Below, piece after piece: positions 1-7,287 of a stretch of DNA of 64,000 nucleotides. The notes beneath the pieces were generated by a model. That model was not told where the DNA came from and made no database searches. It worked only from the letters and a program-made list of their open reading frames with translations. A program made the translations under genes and the position numbers. Position 1 is the stretch's first letter. The number at the start of each line of letters is the position of its first letter. The DNA comes from Streptomyces sp. MMG1121 (lineage in GTDB: Bacteria; Actinomycetota; Actinomycetes; Streptomycetales; Streptomycetaceae): positions 369,799 to 433,798 of the forward strand of contig NZ_LGDV01000251.1 in the NCBI RefSeq assembly GCF_001280015.1, in the 5' to 3' direction.

Positions 1-27
1 GCCGGAGGGATCGGACGGCATCAACGC

Positions 28-198
28 TCAGCCCTCGGGGCGCAGCAGACCGCGCTCGTACGCCTTCACCAGCCGCTGCGGCACCAGGTACGAGACTCCA
101 TCGACGGTGATCGGCACGAGCGTGGGCGTGGCCGCCTTCCACTGGGCGCGGCGGTGGCGGGTGTTGCTGCGGGACATCTTCCGCTTGGGAACAGCCAT
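28..198 (-). CDS. rpmF: Ribosomal protein L32, zinc-free paralogue
   Basis: A 56-residue protein beginning [20 protein letters not shown], the hallmark N-terminus of bacterial L32 in the large ribosomal subunit. The normal C-terminal zinc ribbon (two CxxC pairs) is missing: there is no cysteine in the whole protein, and the tail instead reads [20 protein letters not shown]. Such C-minus paralogues replace zinc-binding ribosomal proteins under zinc starvation and are usually repressed by Zur. A candidate Zur box lies about 50 bp upstream and a GGAGGACCACCC-like ribosome-binding stretch precedes the ATG. The ORF is too short for most gene callers. Identity is secure from the N-terminus; regulation is inferred. 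Confidence 0.93.
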   Translation of the reverse strand: MAVPKRKMSRSNTRHRRAQWKAATPTLVPITVDGVSYLVPQRLVKAYERGLLRPEG

Positions 199-246
199 GG
201 GTGGTCCTCCTGAATGGGTCGAAGAGCGACAGCTGTTGAGGCTACA

Positions 247-261
247 TGAAAATGAATGCCA
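247..261. promoter_or_regulatory. Candidate Zur box upstream of rpmF
   Basis: TGAAAATGAATGCCA: the left half matches the Streptomyces Zur box (15-bp palindrome of the TGAAAAT-n-ATTTTCA type) perfectly, the right half is weaker (reverse complement TGGCATT). It lies 48 bp upstream of the rpmF ATG, where a bound repressor would cover the promoter. Confidence 0.6.
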
Positions 262-276
262 TTACTAATCAACCGG

Positions 277-299
277 TTCAGGATTTCCTGAATTCAGGA
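277..299. promoter_or_regulatory. Palindromic operator candidate for the CmtR-like repressor
   Basis: TTCAGGATTTCCTGAA (277-292) is a perfect 7-2-7 inverted repeat, and a third copy of the half-site TTCAGGA follows directly at 293-299. The array ends about 20 bp before the GTG start chosen for the ArsR-family gene, a typical position for an autoregulatory operator. It differs from the Zur boxes nearby. Confidence 0.6.
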
Positions 300-319
300 T
301 GGCGTGTATCGTCGGTGCC

Positions 320-655
320 GTGCTGACTGTTGCCTCCGACATCGAGGTGCTGGCCCGGTTCGGCCGGGCGCTCGCCGACCCGATCCGCTGCCGCATCCTG
401 CTCGCCCTGCGGGAAGCACCCGCCTACCCCGCCGACCTCGCAGACGCGCTGGACGTCTCGCGGACCAGGCTGTCGAACCACCTCGCCTGTCTGCGTGACT
501 GCGGTCTCGTCGTCACCGTCCCCGACGGTCGACGCACCCGCTACGAACTCGCCGACGAACGCCTCGGTCACGCGCTCGTCGACCTGCGCACGGCCGTGGT
601 CGCTGTCGAGGGCGACCGGACATGTGCCGAGGCCGCCGAGAAGGGGTGTTGCTGA
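320..655 (+). CDS. ArsR/SmtB-family metal-responsive repressor, CmtR-like
   Basis: A 111-residue winged-helix repressor. LARFGRALADPIRCRILLAL and SNHLACLRDCGLV match the pattern of mycobacterial CmtR (Cd/Pb sensor), which starts MLT and has cysteines in the recognition helix region (here C in DPIRC, LACLRDC) and in the tail (TCAEAAEKGCC). GTG at 320 gives a CmtR-like N-terminus (MLTVASDIEVLARFG); an in-frame ATG at 299 would start inside the operator repeat. The stop is 2 bp before the CDF transporter, so the two are co-transcribed: metal binding should release DNA and induce efflux. The exact metal (Cd, Pb or Zn) is inferred only. Confidence 0.85.
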   Translation: MLTVASDIEVLARFGRALADPIRCRILLALREAPAYPADLADALDVSRTRLSNHLACLRDCGLVVTVPDGRRTRYELADERLGHALVDLRTAVVAVEGDRTCAEAAEKGCC

Positions 656-657
656 TC

Positions 658-1365
658 ATGACAGCAGGGATATCCGCAGCCCGTGGCCCTGATCCGGCGA
701 GGTACAGCGCGCTGACCAAGCGGATACGGCTGCTGGTGGCCGCGACCATTTCGTACAACGTCATCGAGGGGATCGTCGCTCTCACCGCCGGCACCCTTGC
801 CTCCTCCACCGCGCTTGTCGGCTTCGGCCTCGACTCCATCGTCGAGGTCTCCTCGGCCGCCGCGGTCGCCTGGCAGTTCTCCGCCCGCGAGCACGCGGTA
901 CGCGAGGCCCGGGAGACGGCGGCGTTGCGGATCATCTCGCTGTCGTTCTTCGCCCTCGCCGTGTACGTCACCGTCGATGCCGTACGAGCCCTGGCCGGCA
1001 CCGGAAAAGCTGGTCACTCCCTGCCCGGCATCGTGCTCGCCGTCCTCTCCTTGGTCGTCATGCCGGTCCTGTCCGCCACCCAGCGCCGGGCAGGGCGGGA
1101 ACTGGGCTCGGCTTCGGCGGTGGCGGACTCCAAGCAGACGCTGCTGTGCACCTATTTGTCTGCGGTGCTTCTGGTCGGCCTGGCCCTCAACGCCACTCTC
1201 GGTTGGTCCTGGGCGGATCCGGTCGCCGCCCTGGTCATCGCCGCGGTCGCCCTGAAGGAAGGGCGCGATGCCTGGCGTGGGAAGGGGTGCTGCGCTGCCC
1301 CGACGACCGTCGGAGTCCCGGCTGCCCGTGCTGAGCAGAGCGACGGGTGCGGTTGCTGCGACTGA
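658..1365 (+). CDS. Cation diffusion facilitator-type metal efflux protein
   Basis: A 235-residue membrane protein with about five or six hydrophobic segments. LVGFGLDSIVEVSSAAAVAW carries the transmembrane D...E pair where CDF proteins usually have HxxxD, and VADSKQTLLCTYLSAVLL plus WADPVAALVIA match the DxxH/DP signatures in modified form (Q/C in place of H). The protein ends in a cysteine-rich tail (GKGCCAAP...GCGCCD), a likely soft-metal binding site in the cytosol. It is translationally coupled to the CmtR-like repressor. Start taken as ATG 658, just after the repressor stop. Role: efflux of a thiophilic divalent metal; specificity unknown. Confidence 0.85.
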   Translation: MTAGISAARGPDPARYSALTKRIRLLVAATISYNVIEGIVALTAGTLASSTALVGFGLDSIVEVSSAAAVAWQFSAREHAVREARETAALRIISLSFFALAVYVTVDAVRALAGTGKAGHSLPGIVLAVLSLVVMPVLSATQRRAGRELGSASAVADSKQTLLCTYLSAVLLVGLALNATLGWSWADPVAALVIAAVALKEGRDAWRGKGCCAAPTTVGVPAARAEQSDGCGCCD

Positions 1366-1374
1366 CCTGGGCAG

Positions 1375-1824
1375 TCACTGTCGTTCGGTCGCCGCCTGCC
1401 CTGTGCCGCAGTCTGGGCACACTCCGGTGAGTTCGACCGTGTGCCGGACGTTCGCGAAGCCGGAGTGCTGGGCGATGGTGTCGGCCCAGTCCTCGATCGG
1501 GCCGGAGTCGACGGGTCGGCTCAGGCCGCATTCGGTGCAGATGAGGTAGTGGCGGTGTTCGGGGCCGGGGCGGTAGCGGAAGAGGCGTTCGCCACTGGTG
1601 TCGCGGACCATGTCGGCCCGCCCGGCAGCGGCCAGGGCGGTCAGGGTGCGGTACACCGTGGACAGGCCGACCGGTGAGCCGTCGGCGGCGAGCTGGGCGT
1701 GGAGGGCCTGGGCGCCGACGAATCCGTCGGCGCGGATGAACGCCGTGAGGACGAGGGAGCGTTGCTGTGTGTGGCGGCCGATCAGCGCGACTTCACTTGG
1801 GGTGCGTTGCCGGGTGCGTGCCAT
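1375..1824 (-). CDS. zur: Fur-family zinc uptake regulator Zur
   Basis: A 149-residue Fur-family protein: winged-helix N-terminus (VGLSTVYRTLTALAAAGRAD), then the HRHYLICTECG metal/dimer motif and a second CxxC near the end (GVCPDCG) that makes the structural zinc site. Length and motif order fit actinobacterial Zur. It is the last gene of the minus-strand znuA-znuC-znuB-znuB-zur cluster, 21 bp after the distal permease, so it is probably co-expressed and autoregulated through the box upstream of znuA. A second, very similar Fur-family gene lies at 13311-13778, so which is the master Zur cannot be told from sequence. Confidence 0.9.
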   Translation of the reverse strand: MARTRQRTPSEVALIGRHTQQRSLVLTAFIRADGFVGAQALHAQLAADGSPVGLSTVYRTLTALAAAGRADMVRDTSGERLFRYRPGPEHRHYLICTECGLSRPVDSGPIEDWADTIAQHSGFANVRHTVELTGVCPDCGTGQAATERQ

Positions 1825-1845
1825 CAGCGTGCCTCGCTCGGGTAC

Positions 1846-2715
1846 TCATGTGCCGGTGGGGACAGCGGATCGTGCGCGGGGGACGTGGGCGGCCCGTCGT
1901 ATCAGGAACGTCGCGGCGTAGACGGCCGTCGCGGCGGCCATGATGGCGAAGCTCGGTGGCATCTTCGGCACCGTGTAGGAGGCGAACAGTCCCGCCCACA
2001 TCTCCAGCACCGCCAGGCCGGCGGAGAGGGCGAGCGCACGGTAGGGGCGGTCGGTGAGCCGGATCGCGGCGCCCGCGGGGGCGGCGAGCAGGCCGAGCAG
2101 GAGCAGGGAGCCGACGGCCTGCGTCGCCTCGGCGGCGCTGATCCCGGCCAGGGCGAGGAAGCCGTAGCCGAGGAGCCGTACCGGTACCCCGCGGGCCGCG
2201 GCCACCGCCTCGTCGAGCGTGGCGAACAGCAGCGGCCGAGCCATGAGGACCACCAGCAGGGCGACCCCGGCGGCCACGAGGCCGGCGACCACCGCACTGC
2301 CGGCGGAGATGCCGAAGACGGATCCGAACAGCACGCTGATTCCGGCGGTGCCGTTGGCGGTGCTCCGAGAGGTCGTGTAGAGGGTGATGAAGAAGGCGCC
2401 AAGGCCCAGGATCCAGGAGAAGACGCTCCCGATGACCACGTCGTCGGGGCGTGCCCGGCGGCCGAGCGTGCCGAAGAGCAGCGCCATGGCGATGGTGGCG
2501 GCGAACAGGCCCAGACGCAGGTCGACACCGAAGGCGAGAGCCGCCATCGCACCGGTGAAGGCGACATGGCTGAGCGCGTCGCCGGTGAAGACCTGGGCCC
2601 GCAACACCAGGAAGTAGCCGACCAGCCCGCAAGCGGCGGCAATGGCGGTCCCGGCGAGGAAGGCGTGCAGGAAGAACGGGTGGGACAGCGGGGAGGCGGC
2701 GAGCAGGAAGGTCAT
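1846..2715 (-). CDS. znuB: Zinc/manganese ABC transporter permease (ZnuB type), second copy
   Basis: A 289-residue polytopic protein of the ABC-3 (ZnuB/TroC) permease family with about eight hydrophobic helices; GYFLVLRAQVFTGDALSHVAFTGA is the family's typical early loop. It starts inside the last codons of the upstream permease (4-bp overlap) and is followed by zur. Two non-identical permease genes occur in this operon, so the channel may be a heterodimer rather than the usual ZnuB homodimer. Confidence 0.88.
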   Translation of the reverse strand: MTFLLAASPLSHPFFLHAFLAGTAIAAACGLVGYFLVLRAQVFTGDALSHVAFTGAMAALAFGVDLRLGLFAATIAMALLFGTLGRRARPDDVVIGSVFSWILGLGAFFITLYTTSRSTANGTAGISVLFGSVFGISAGSAVVAGLVAAGVALLVVLMARPLLFATLDEAVAAARGVPVRLLGYGFLALAGISAAEATQAVGSLLLLGLLAAPAGAAIRLTDRPYRALALSAGLAVLEMWAGLFASYTVPKMPPSFAIMAAATAVYAATFLIRRAAHVPRARSAVPTGT

Positions 2716-3620
2716 GCCGTCGCCTCCCTGGCGGCAGGGGTGGCCACGGCCCGGCGGCCCAGCACCTCGCGCAGTGAGCGCCGGCCCAGGGCGAGCAGGT
2801 GTCCGGCGAAGGCGATGGTCGTCACGAAGAAGCCGAGAGGGTAGGGCGAGTAGTAGGCGGCGGTCAGCCCCAGCCAGGTCGCGGCGAAGGCCAGCAGGAC
2901 GGCCAGGGCCAGGCTCAACGCCGGGCGGGCGGTGAGGACTTGTGCGGTGGCGGCCGGGATGACCATGAGGGCGAAGACCAGGAGGGTCCCGGTGATCTGG
3001 CTCGCCTCGGCGGTCGCCGCGCCGAGCAGGACGAGGAAGACCACCGACAGGGCGCGGACCGGCACTCCGCGACCGGCGGCGACCTGTGGGTCGACGGAGG
3101 CGAACAGCAGGGGCCGTCCGATCAGCGCGAGCACCGCGAGCACCACCGCACCGACCACCGTCAGCACGGTCACCTGGGAGGAGGTGATTCCCAGGAAGGT
3201 GCCGAAGAGGATGGTCTGCGGTCCCTCCAGCAGTCCTCTGTACAGGGCGGTGAACAGGAACCCGGACGCGAGCAGGAACGCCTGCACGGTCCCGGTCAGC
3301 GCCGACTCCTCGTGCTCACCGCCGCCCCGCAGGGCAGCGATGACCAGCGCGGCGGCCACGCACAGGGCGAAGTAGCCGTAGACCGCGCTGAACCCGAGCA
3401 GGAGCGCCCCGGCGGCGCCGGGGAAGGCGACGGCGGAGACGGTGTGCGCGGCGAACGTCTGCCGCCGCAGCACCACGAACCACCCCACGACCGCGGAGAC
3501 CACGGCCACGACCGCGCCGGCGCGGAACGCGTTGACCATGAAGGGGTAGGACCACATGTCCTGGAAGTCGGTCAGGAGGTTCCACGACCAGGTGGGTGCC
3601 CCTGTCTCAGCCAGCAGCAT
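2712..3620 (-). CDS. znuB: Zinc/manganese ABC transporter permease (ZnuB type), first copy
   Basis: A 302-residue ABC-3 family permease. Hydrophobic helices alternate with GWFVVLRRQTFAAHTVSAVAF, equivalent to the conserved LRRxxFxxHAVS/A loop. The start overlaps the end of the ATPase gene by 14 bp and the end overlaps the next permease by 4 bp, showing tight translational coupling. It should pair with the ATPase (3607-4545) and the binding lipoprotein (4555-5532) for zinc import. Confidence 0.88.
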   Translation of the reverse strand: MLLAETGAPTWSWNLLTDFQDMWSYPFMVNAFRAGAVVAVVSAVVGWFVVLRRQTFAAHTVSAVAFPGAAGALLLGFSAVYGYFALCVAAALVIAALRGGGEHEESALTGTVQAFLLASGFLFTALYRGLLEGPQTILFGTFLGITSSQVTVLTVVGAVVLAVLALIGRPLLFASVDPQVAAGRGVPVRALSVVFLVLLGAATAEASQITGTLLVFALMVIPAATAQVLTARPALSLALAVLLAFAATWLGLTAAYYSPYPLGFFVTTIAFAGHLLALGRRSLREVLGRRAVATPAAREATA

Positions 3621-4545
3621 GACCGCTCCCCGGGGTGTCGTGCCGGTCGGTGTGCACGGCCGGTGCCTCCGGCTGGCCCACCACGACCAGCCGACCGTCC
3701 GAGGTCCGCAGGACCTCGACCGGTGTGCCGTACAGCCGGGTCAGTGTCTCGGAGGTGATGACCTCGGTCGGTGTGCCGGTGGCGGCTCCGCCCTCGGCCA
3801 GGTACACCACCCGGTCCAGATGGTGCAGTATCGGATTCACGTCATGGGCGACCATGACCACCGACACGCCCTCGTGATGGCAGATGCGCCCGATCAGCGC
3901 CGCGACGGCACTCTGGTTGGGCAGGTCGAGGCTGTCCAACGGCTCGTCGAGCAGGAGCAGTTCGGGCCTTCGGACCAGTGCCTGGGCGATCAGAAGCCGC
4001 TGCTGCTCGCCGCCGGAACACTGCCCGATCGGCCGGTGTGCGTACGCCGACGCTCCGACCAGCTCGATCACCTCGTCCACCCGCGCACGGGCGGACCGCC
4101 GACGCGCGCTCGGGAACGGCAGCGGCACCCCCCAACGGTCGCCGTCCAGGCCCATGCGCACCACATCGATCCCGCGGATGCGCAGATTGGCGTCGAAGCT
4201 GCGCCGCTGCGGCAGGTAGCCGATGCGGTCGTTGGCCTGCCCGGGCCGGGCGCCGAGCACCCGGACCTCGCCGGCCGCCGCCGGCAGGGCGCCCAGCAGG
4301 ACCTTGATCATGGTGGACTTGCCGACGCCGTTGGGGCCGAGCACGGCGGTGAACTCGCCGGCCCCGATGCGAAGGTCCACCCCCGACCACAACGTCCGGC
4401 CGCCCACCCGCACGGCGGTCCCGCGCAGGGCGACCACCGGGCCGCTTTCCTCTCCCGCGACCGCCTCGTGGCCGCCGCTGCGCTGGGTGGGCGCAGTGGG
4501 CACCGCGTGGGTGACGGCCTCGCGGGCCTTCGCTATCGGGTTCAT
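3607..4545 (-). CDS. znuC: Zinc ABC transporter ATP-binding protein
   Basis: A 312-residue ABC ATPase. Walker A LGPNGVGKST, ABC signature CSGGEQQRLLIAQAL (C in place of the first L), Walker B LLLLDEPLDSLD and the switch His in VVMVAHDVNP are all present, so it should be active. About 40 extra N-terminal residues precede the ATPase fold. It lies 9 bp downstream of the binding protein gene and overlaps the first permease. Family: ZnuC/TroB-type metal ATPases that energise ABC-3 permeases. Confidence 0.9.
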   Translation of the reverse strand: MNPIAKAREAVTHAVPTAPTQRSGGHEAVAGEESGPVVALRGTAVRVGGRTLWSGVDLRIGAGEFTAVLGPNGVGKSTMIKVLLGALPAAAGEVRVLGARPGQANDRIGYLPQRRSFDANLRIRGIDVVRMGLDGDRWGVPLPFPSARRRSARARVDEVIELVGASAYAHRPIGQCSGGEQQRLLIAQALVRRPELLLLDEPLDSLDLPNQSAVAALIGRICHHEGVSVVMVAHDVNPILHHLDRVVYLAEGGAATGTPTEVITSETLTRLYGTPVEVLRTSDGRLVVVGQPEAPAVHTDRHDTPGSGHAAG

Positions 4546-4554
4546 GGCGTCAGC

Positions 4555-5532
4555 TCACTTCCCGGTCGCCTTGGCCAGGGCCTGCTCGATGCCCTGCAGC
4601 TCGGTGGTCTGCCACTGCTGGAAGGAGGCGCCGGCGGGAGCGAGGGTCTCGGTGACGGTGGCGACCGGGATGCCTTCCGCCTTGGCCTCCTTGACCTGCG
4701 CCTGGACGTCCGGCGTGGAGTTCTGGGAGTTGTAGACGTAGATCTTGATCTGCTTGCTCTTGATCTGATGGTCGATGGTGGCCTTGTCCTTGGCCGTGGG
4801 GTCGGAGCCCTCGCTCATCGCGTCCAGGAACGTCTCCGGGGTCAGCATCTTCAGCCCCAGGCCCTCGGCGAGCGGCGTGACGATGGACTCGGAAGCGCCG
4901 ATCGGGGTGCCCGCGTACTTCGCCTTGATGTCGGCGATGAGCTTGTTGTAACCGGCGAGTGTCTTCGTCTCGAAGGTCGTCTTCTGCTGGTCGAAGTAGG
5001 AGGCGTCCGCCGGGTCGATCTTCTTGTAGTCGGCGGTGATCTTCTCGATGACCTGGTGGACGTTGTCCGGGGAGTACCAGCGGTGCGGGTTGCCGCCCGG
5101 CTTGATACCGACCAGGTCGCCGACCTTGAGCTGGGTGCGCCCACTGCCGGGGTTGGCGGCCAGGAGCTTGTCGGCCCAGGCGTCGTAGCCGATGCCGTTG
5201 ACGATCGTGTACTGGGCGCCGGCGACGGTACGGGCGTCGGCGGCGGTCGGCTCGTAGTCGTGGGGGTCGGTGTTCGGGTTGGTGATGATGCTGGTCACCT
5301 TCACGTGGCTGCCGCCGAGCTGGGAGGCGATGCTGCCCCAGAAGTTCTCCGCCGCCACCACCTGGATCGCCTTGCCCGAGCCGCTGCCACTGCCGGTCGC
5401 GGCCGTGTTGTTGGTGTGCGAGGAGGAGGTCGAGCAGGCGGTCGCCGTCACGGCCGTCAGGGCGGCCGTCGCGGTGACCAGTGCGATCCTCGCGGTAGGT
5501 CGGGCGGAACGGGAGGCGGGGGCGGTGGACAT
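4555..5532 (-). CDS. znuA: Zinc-binding lipoprotein of the Znu ABC transporter
   Basis: A 325-residue cluster A-I solute-binding protein. A basic N-terminus and hydrophobic stretch end at TATAC, a lipobox, so it should be anchored outside the membrane. Metal ligands can be seen in DPHDYEPT (first His), GNPHRWYSPDNV (second His) and IGASESIVTPLAEGLGL. A Gly/Ser/Asn linker follows the lipid Cys, and there is no long His-rich loop. ATG 5532 was chosen because it gives a clean signal peptide and is preceded by AAGGAGC; a longer frame to 5595 adds 21 non-signal-like residues. The Zur box at 5608-5622 lies about 75 bp upstream. Confidence 0.92.
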   Translation of the reverse strand: MSTAPASRSARPTARIALVTATAALTAVTATACSTSSSHTNNTAATGSGSGSGKAIQVVAAENFWGSIASQLGGSHVKVTSIITNPNTDPHDYEPTAADARTVAGAQYTIVNGIGYDAWADKLLAANPGSGRTQLKVGDLVGIKPGGNPHRWYSPDNVHQVIEKITADYKKIDPADASYFDQQKTTFETKTLAGYNKLIADIKAKYAGTPIGASESIVTPLAEGLGLKMLTPETFLDAMSEGSDPTAKDKATIDHQIKSKQIKIYVYNSQNSTPDVQAQVKEAKAEGIPVATVTETLAPAGASFQQWQTTELQGIEQALAKATGK

Positions 5533-5607
5533 GCGGAAAGCTCCTTCGGGCGGTACCAGGCGCGCGGCGGACACGCGTCGACCGTGTGGCGACACTTCGA
5601 TGCTAGA

Positions 5608-5622
5608 TGGGAATGATTTTCA
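5608..5622. promoter_or_regulatory. Candidate Zur box (znuA side of divergent promoter)
   Basis: TGGGAATGATTTTCA: the right half ATTTTCA is a perfect Zur half-site and the left half differs from TGAAAAT at two positions. This is one of the two best boxes in the window. It lies 76 bp upstream of the znuA start and is read most naturally as its operator. Confidence 0.75.
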
Positions 5623-5635
5623 GATCAATGCAAGA

Positions 5636-5650
5636 TGAAAACCGTTGCCA
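5636..5650. promoter_or_regulatory. Candidate Zur box (PLP-operon side of divergent promoter)
   Basis: TGAAAACCGTTGCCA: left half TGAAAAC, right half reverse complement TGGCAAC. It begins 28 bp (center to center) from the znuA box, almost three helical turns away, so two Zur dimers could bind the same face. It faces the plus-strand operon that starts at 5821. Confidence 0.6.
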
Positions 5651-5820
5651 TCCTTTGACCGGGCGTGCGACGGCGGCCATCCGTCGCTTTCCGCTCACTC
5701 GGGGAGTTTCAGGGGGTAAACCGACCGGAGGAGGGGAAGGGTGGTCTACGGCGCGCAGCGGGGAGTGGGAGGCCGTGCCCGGGACGAGCCGGGCCCCACG
5801 TGCTGGGGGGAGGGTCGGGT

Positions 5821-7287
5821 ATGGGCGGGCAGCCCTTGTATCTCGCACCGCGGCTGGGGGAGAGGCTGCGCTCGCTGCTGGAGTCCCGCGAGCTGCTGCA
5901 CACCCTGACCGACGCCCTCGGATCTCCGCTGGACATGGTCGTGCCCGATCAGCTCGCCACCAATCTGGAGCAGTTCCGGGTGGTGTACAGGCGGCATCAG
6001 CTGTCGGGTCAGGTGTTCTTCGCCCACAAGGCCAACGGGTCAAGCGCCCTGCTGCGGCGTCTGGCCGCCACCGACGCCGGTGTGGACGTCGCCTCACTGG
6101 CCGAGTTGCAGCACGCGCTCGGCGCCGGCTTCACCCCTGACCGCATCATGGCCACCGGCCCGAAGAACCCGGAGTTCCTGTGGCTGGCCGCGCGCACCTC
6201 GGTCACCGTCGGTGTCGACAGCCGCGACGAGCTGGAGCAGCTTGCCGCGCTGGTGCGCAAGCACGCACTTGACCGGGCGCGGGTTCTCCTGCGCCTGTCG
6301 GGGTTCGAGACGTCCGGCGTGCGGGTGCTGAGCCGGCGCAGCCGTTTCGGCACGCCGGTAAGGGAGTTGGAGCCGCTACTGGAAGCGGTCGAGCGGCATG
6401 GTGACGTGGTCGACCCTGTGGGCGTGGCGTATCACCTGGACACGACCAGCCTCACAGAGAAAGCGATGGCTCTGGAGGGCTGTCTGCGGGTGCTGGAGGA
6501 GTGCAGGAGCCGAGGGTTGCGGCCGGTTGCCGTGGACGTCGGTGGCGGATTCGGCGCCGACTACCTGGCCGACGGGGAGCAGTGGGAGCGGTACACGACC
6601 GAGCTCACCCGCGCCGTCCTGGGCATCCGGCCGCCCCTGACATGGGGCGGGCATGGCTACGGGTTGCGCAACGAGGGCGGGACACTGCGTGGGTCGCTTG
6701 GCCTGTACCCCGCCCACCGCCCGGTCGCCGGGCCGCGCTACCTCGACGAACTGTTCGCGCATCCGGTCGTGGCCTTCGACGGCCGCCCCCTGGCCGCGCT
6801 TCTCCTGGAGCACCTGTACGACCTGCACGTCGAACCCGGACGGGCCCTGCTGGACCAGTGCGGGCTGACGTTGACGAAAGTACTGGAGGTGCGTGAGCCG
6901 GAGAACGGCGGCGAACTCCTCGTACGGCTCGCGGCCAAGGCCGACGACGTGGCCCTGGAAGAGCACGGGGTGCTCATGGACCCCGTCGTCGTGCCCCGGG
7001 ATCCGGCCCGGCCGGGCGAAGGCCCGGTCGCCGTCCATCTCTTCGGCAGCCTCTGCCTGGAGGCCGACATGGTCACCCGCCGGACGGTCTTCCTGCCCCG
7101 CCGCCCCGAGCCGGGCGACCTGCTGGTCTTCGCGAACACCGCCGGGTACTGCATGGACTTCCACGCCACGCACGCCCAGCAGCAGCCGGTCGCGCGCAAG
7201 GTCGCCGCCTGGCAGGAGAGCGGCTCGTGGCGCTGGTGCCTGGACGACGAGTACTGGCCGATCACTTCTGTGGGGGGAGCGCAGTGA
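5821..7287 (+). CDS. Y4yA-like PLP-dependent decarboxylase (DAP decarboxylase fold)
   Basis: A 488-residue fold-type III PLP enzyme related to diaminopimelate/ornithine decarboxylases. The Schiff-base lysine lies in FFAHKANGS, the glycine loop in VDVGGGFGADY, the phosphate/arginine segment in HVEPGRALLDQ, and a DAPDC-like SLCLEADMV motif with a late aromatic GYCMDFHAT near the C-terminus. It is longer than LysA (about 420-460 aa). ATG 5821 follows a GGGGGAGGG stretch; an in-frame ATG at 5665 is possible but adds an atypical leader. The substrate is unknown. It is the first gene of an operon with a cysteine synthase-rhodanese fusion and a cysteine desulfurase, divergent from znuA across a double Zur box. 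Confidence 0.82.
   Translation: MGGQPLYLAPRLGERLRSLLESRELLHTLTDALGSPLDMVVPDQLATNLEQFRVVYRRHQLSGQVFFAHKANGSSALLRRLAATDAGVDVASLAELQHALGAGFTPDRIMATGPKNPEFLWLAARTSVTVGVDSRDELEQLAALVRKHALDRARVLLRLSGFETSGVRVLSRRSRFGTPVRELEPLLEAVERHGDVVDPVGVAYHLDTTSLTEKAMALEGCLRVLEECRSRGLRPVAVDVGGGFGADYLADGEQWERYTTELTRAVLGIRPPLTWGGHGYGLRNEGGTLRGSLGLYPAHRPVAGPRYLDELFAHPVVAFDGRPLAALLLEHLYDLHVEPGRALLDQCGLTLTKVLEVREPENGGELLVRLAAKADDVALEEHGVLMDPVVVPRDPARPGEGPVAVHLFGSLCLEADMVTRRTVFLPRRPEPGDLLVFANTAGYCMDFHATHAQQQPVARKVAAWQESGSWRWCLDDEYWPITSVGGAQ

Noticed and set aside
3556..5616. A 686-codon plus-strand frame opposite znuB-znuC-znuA
   Set aside because: It is a GC-skew shadow: no domain, low-complexity Gly/Val/Arg/Asp composition, and it lies fully antisense to three well-supported genes.
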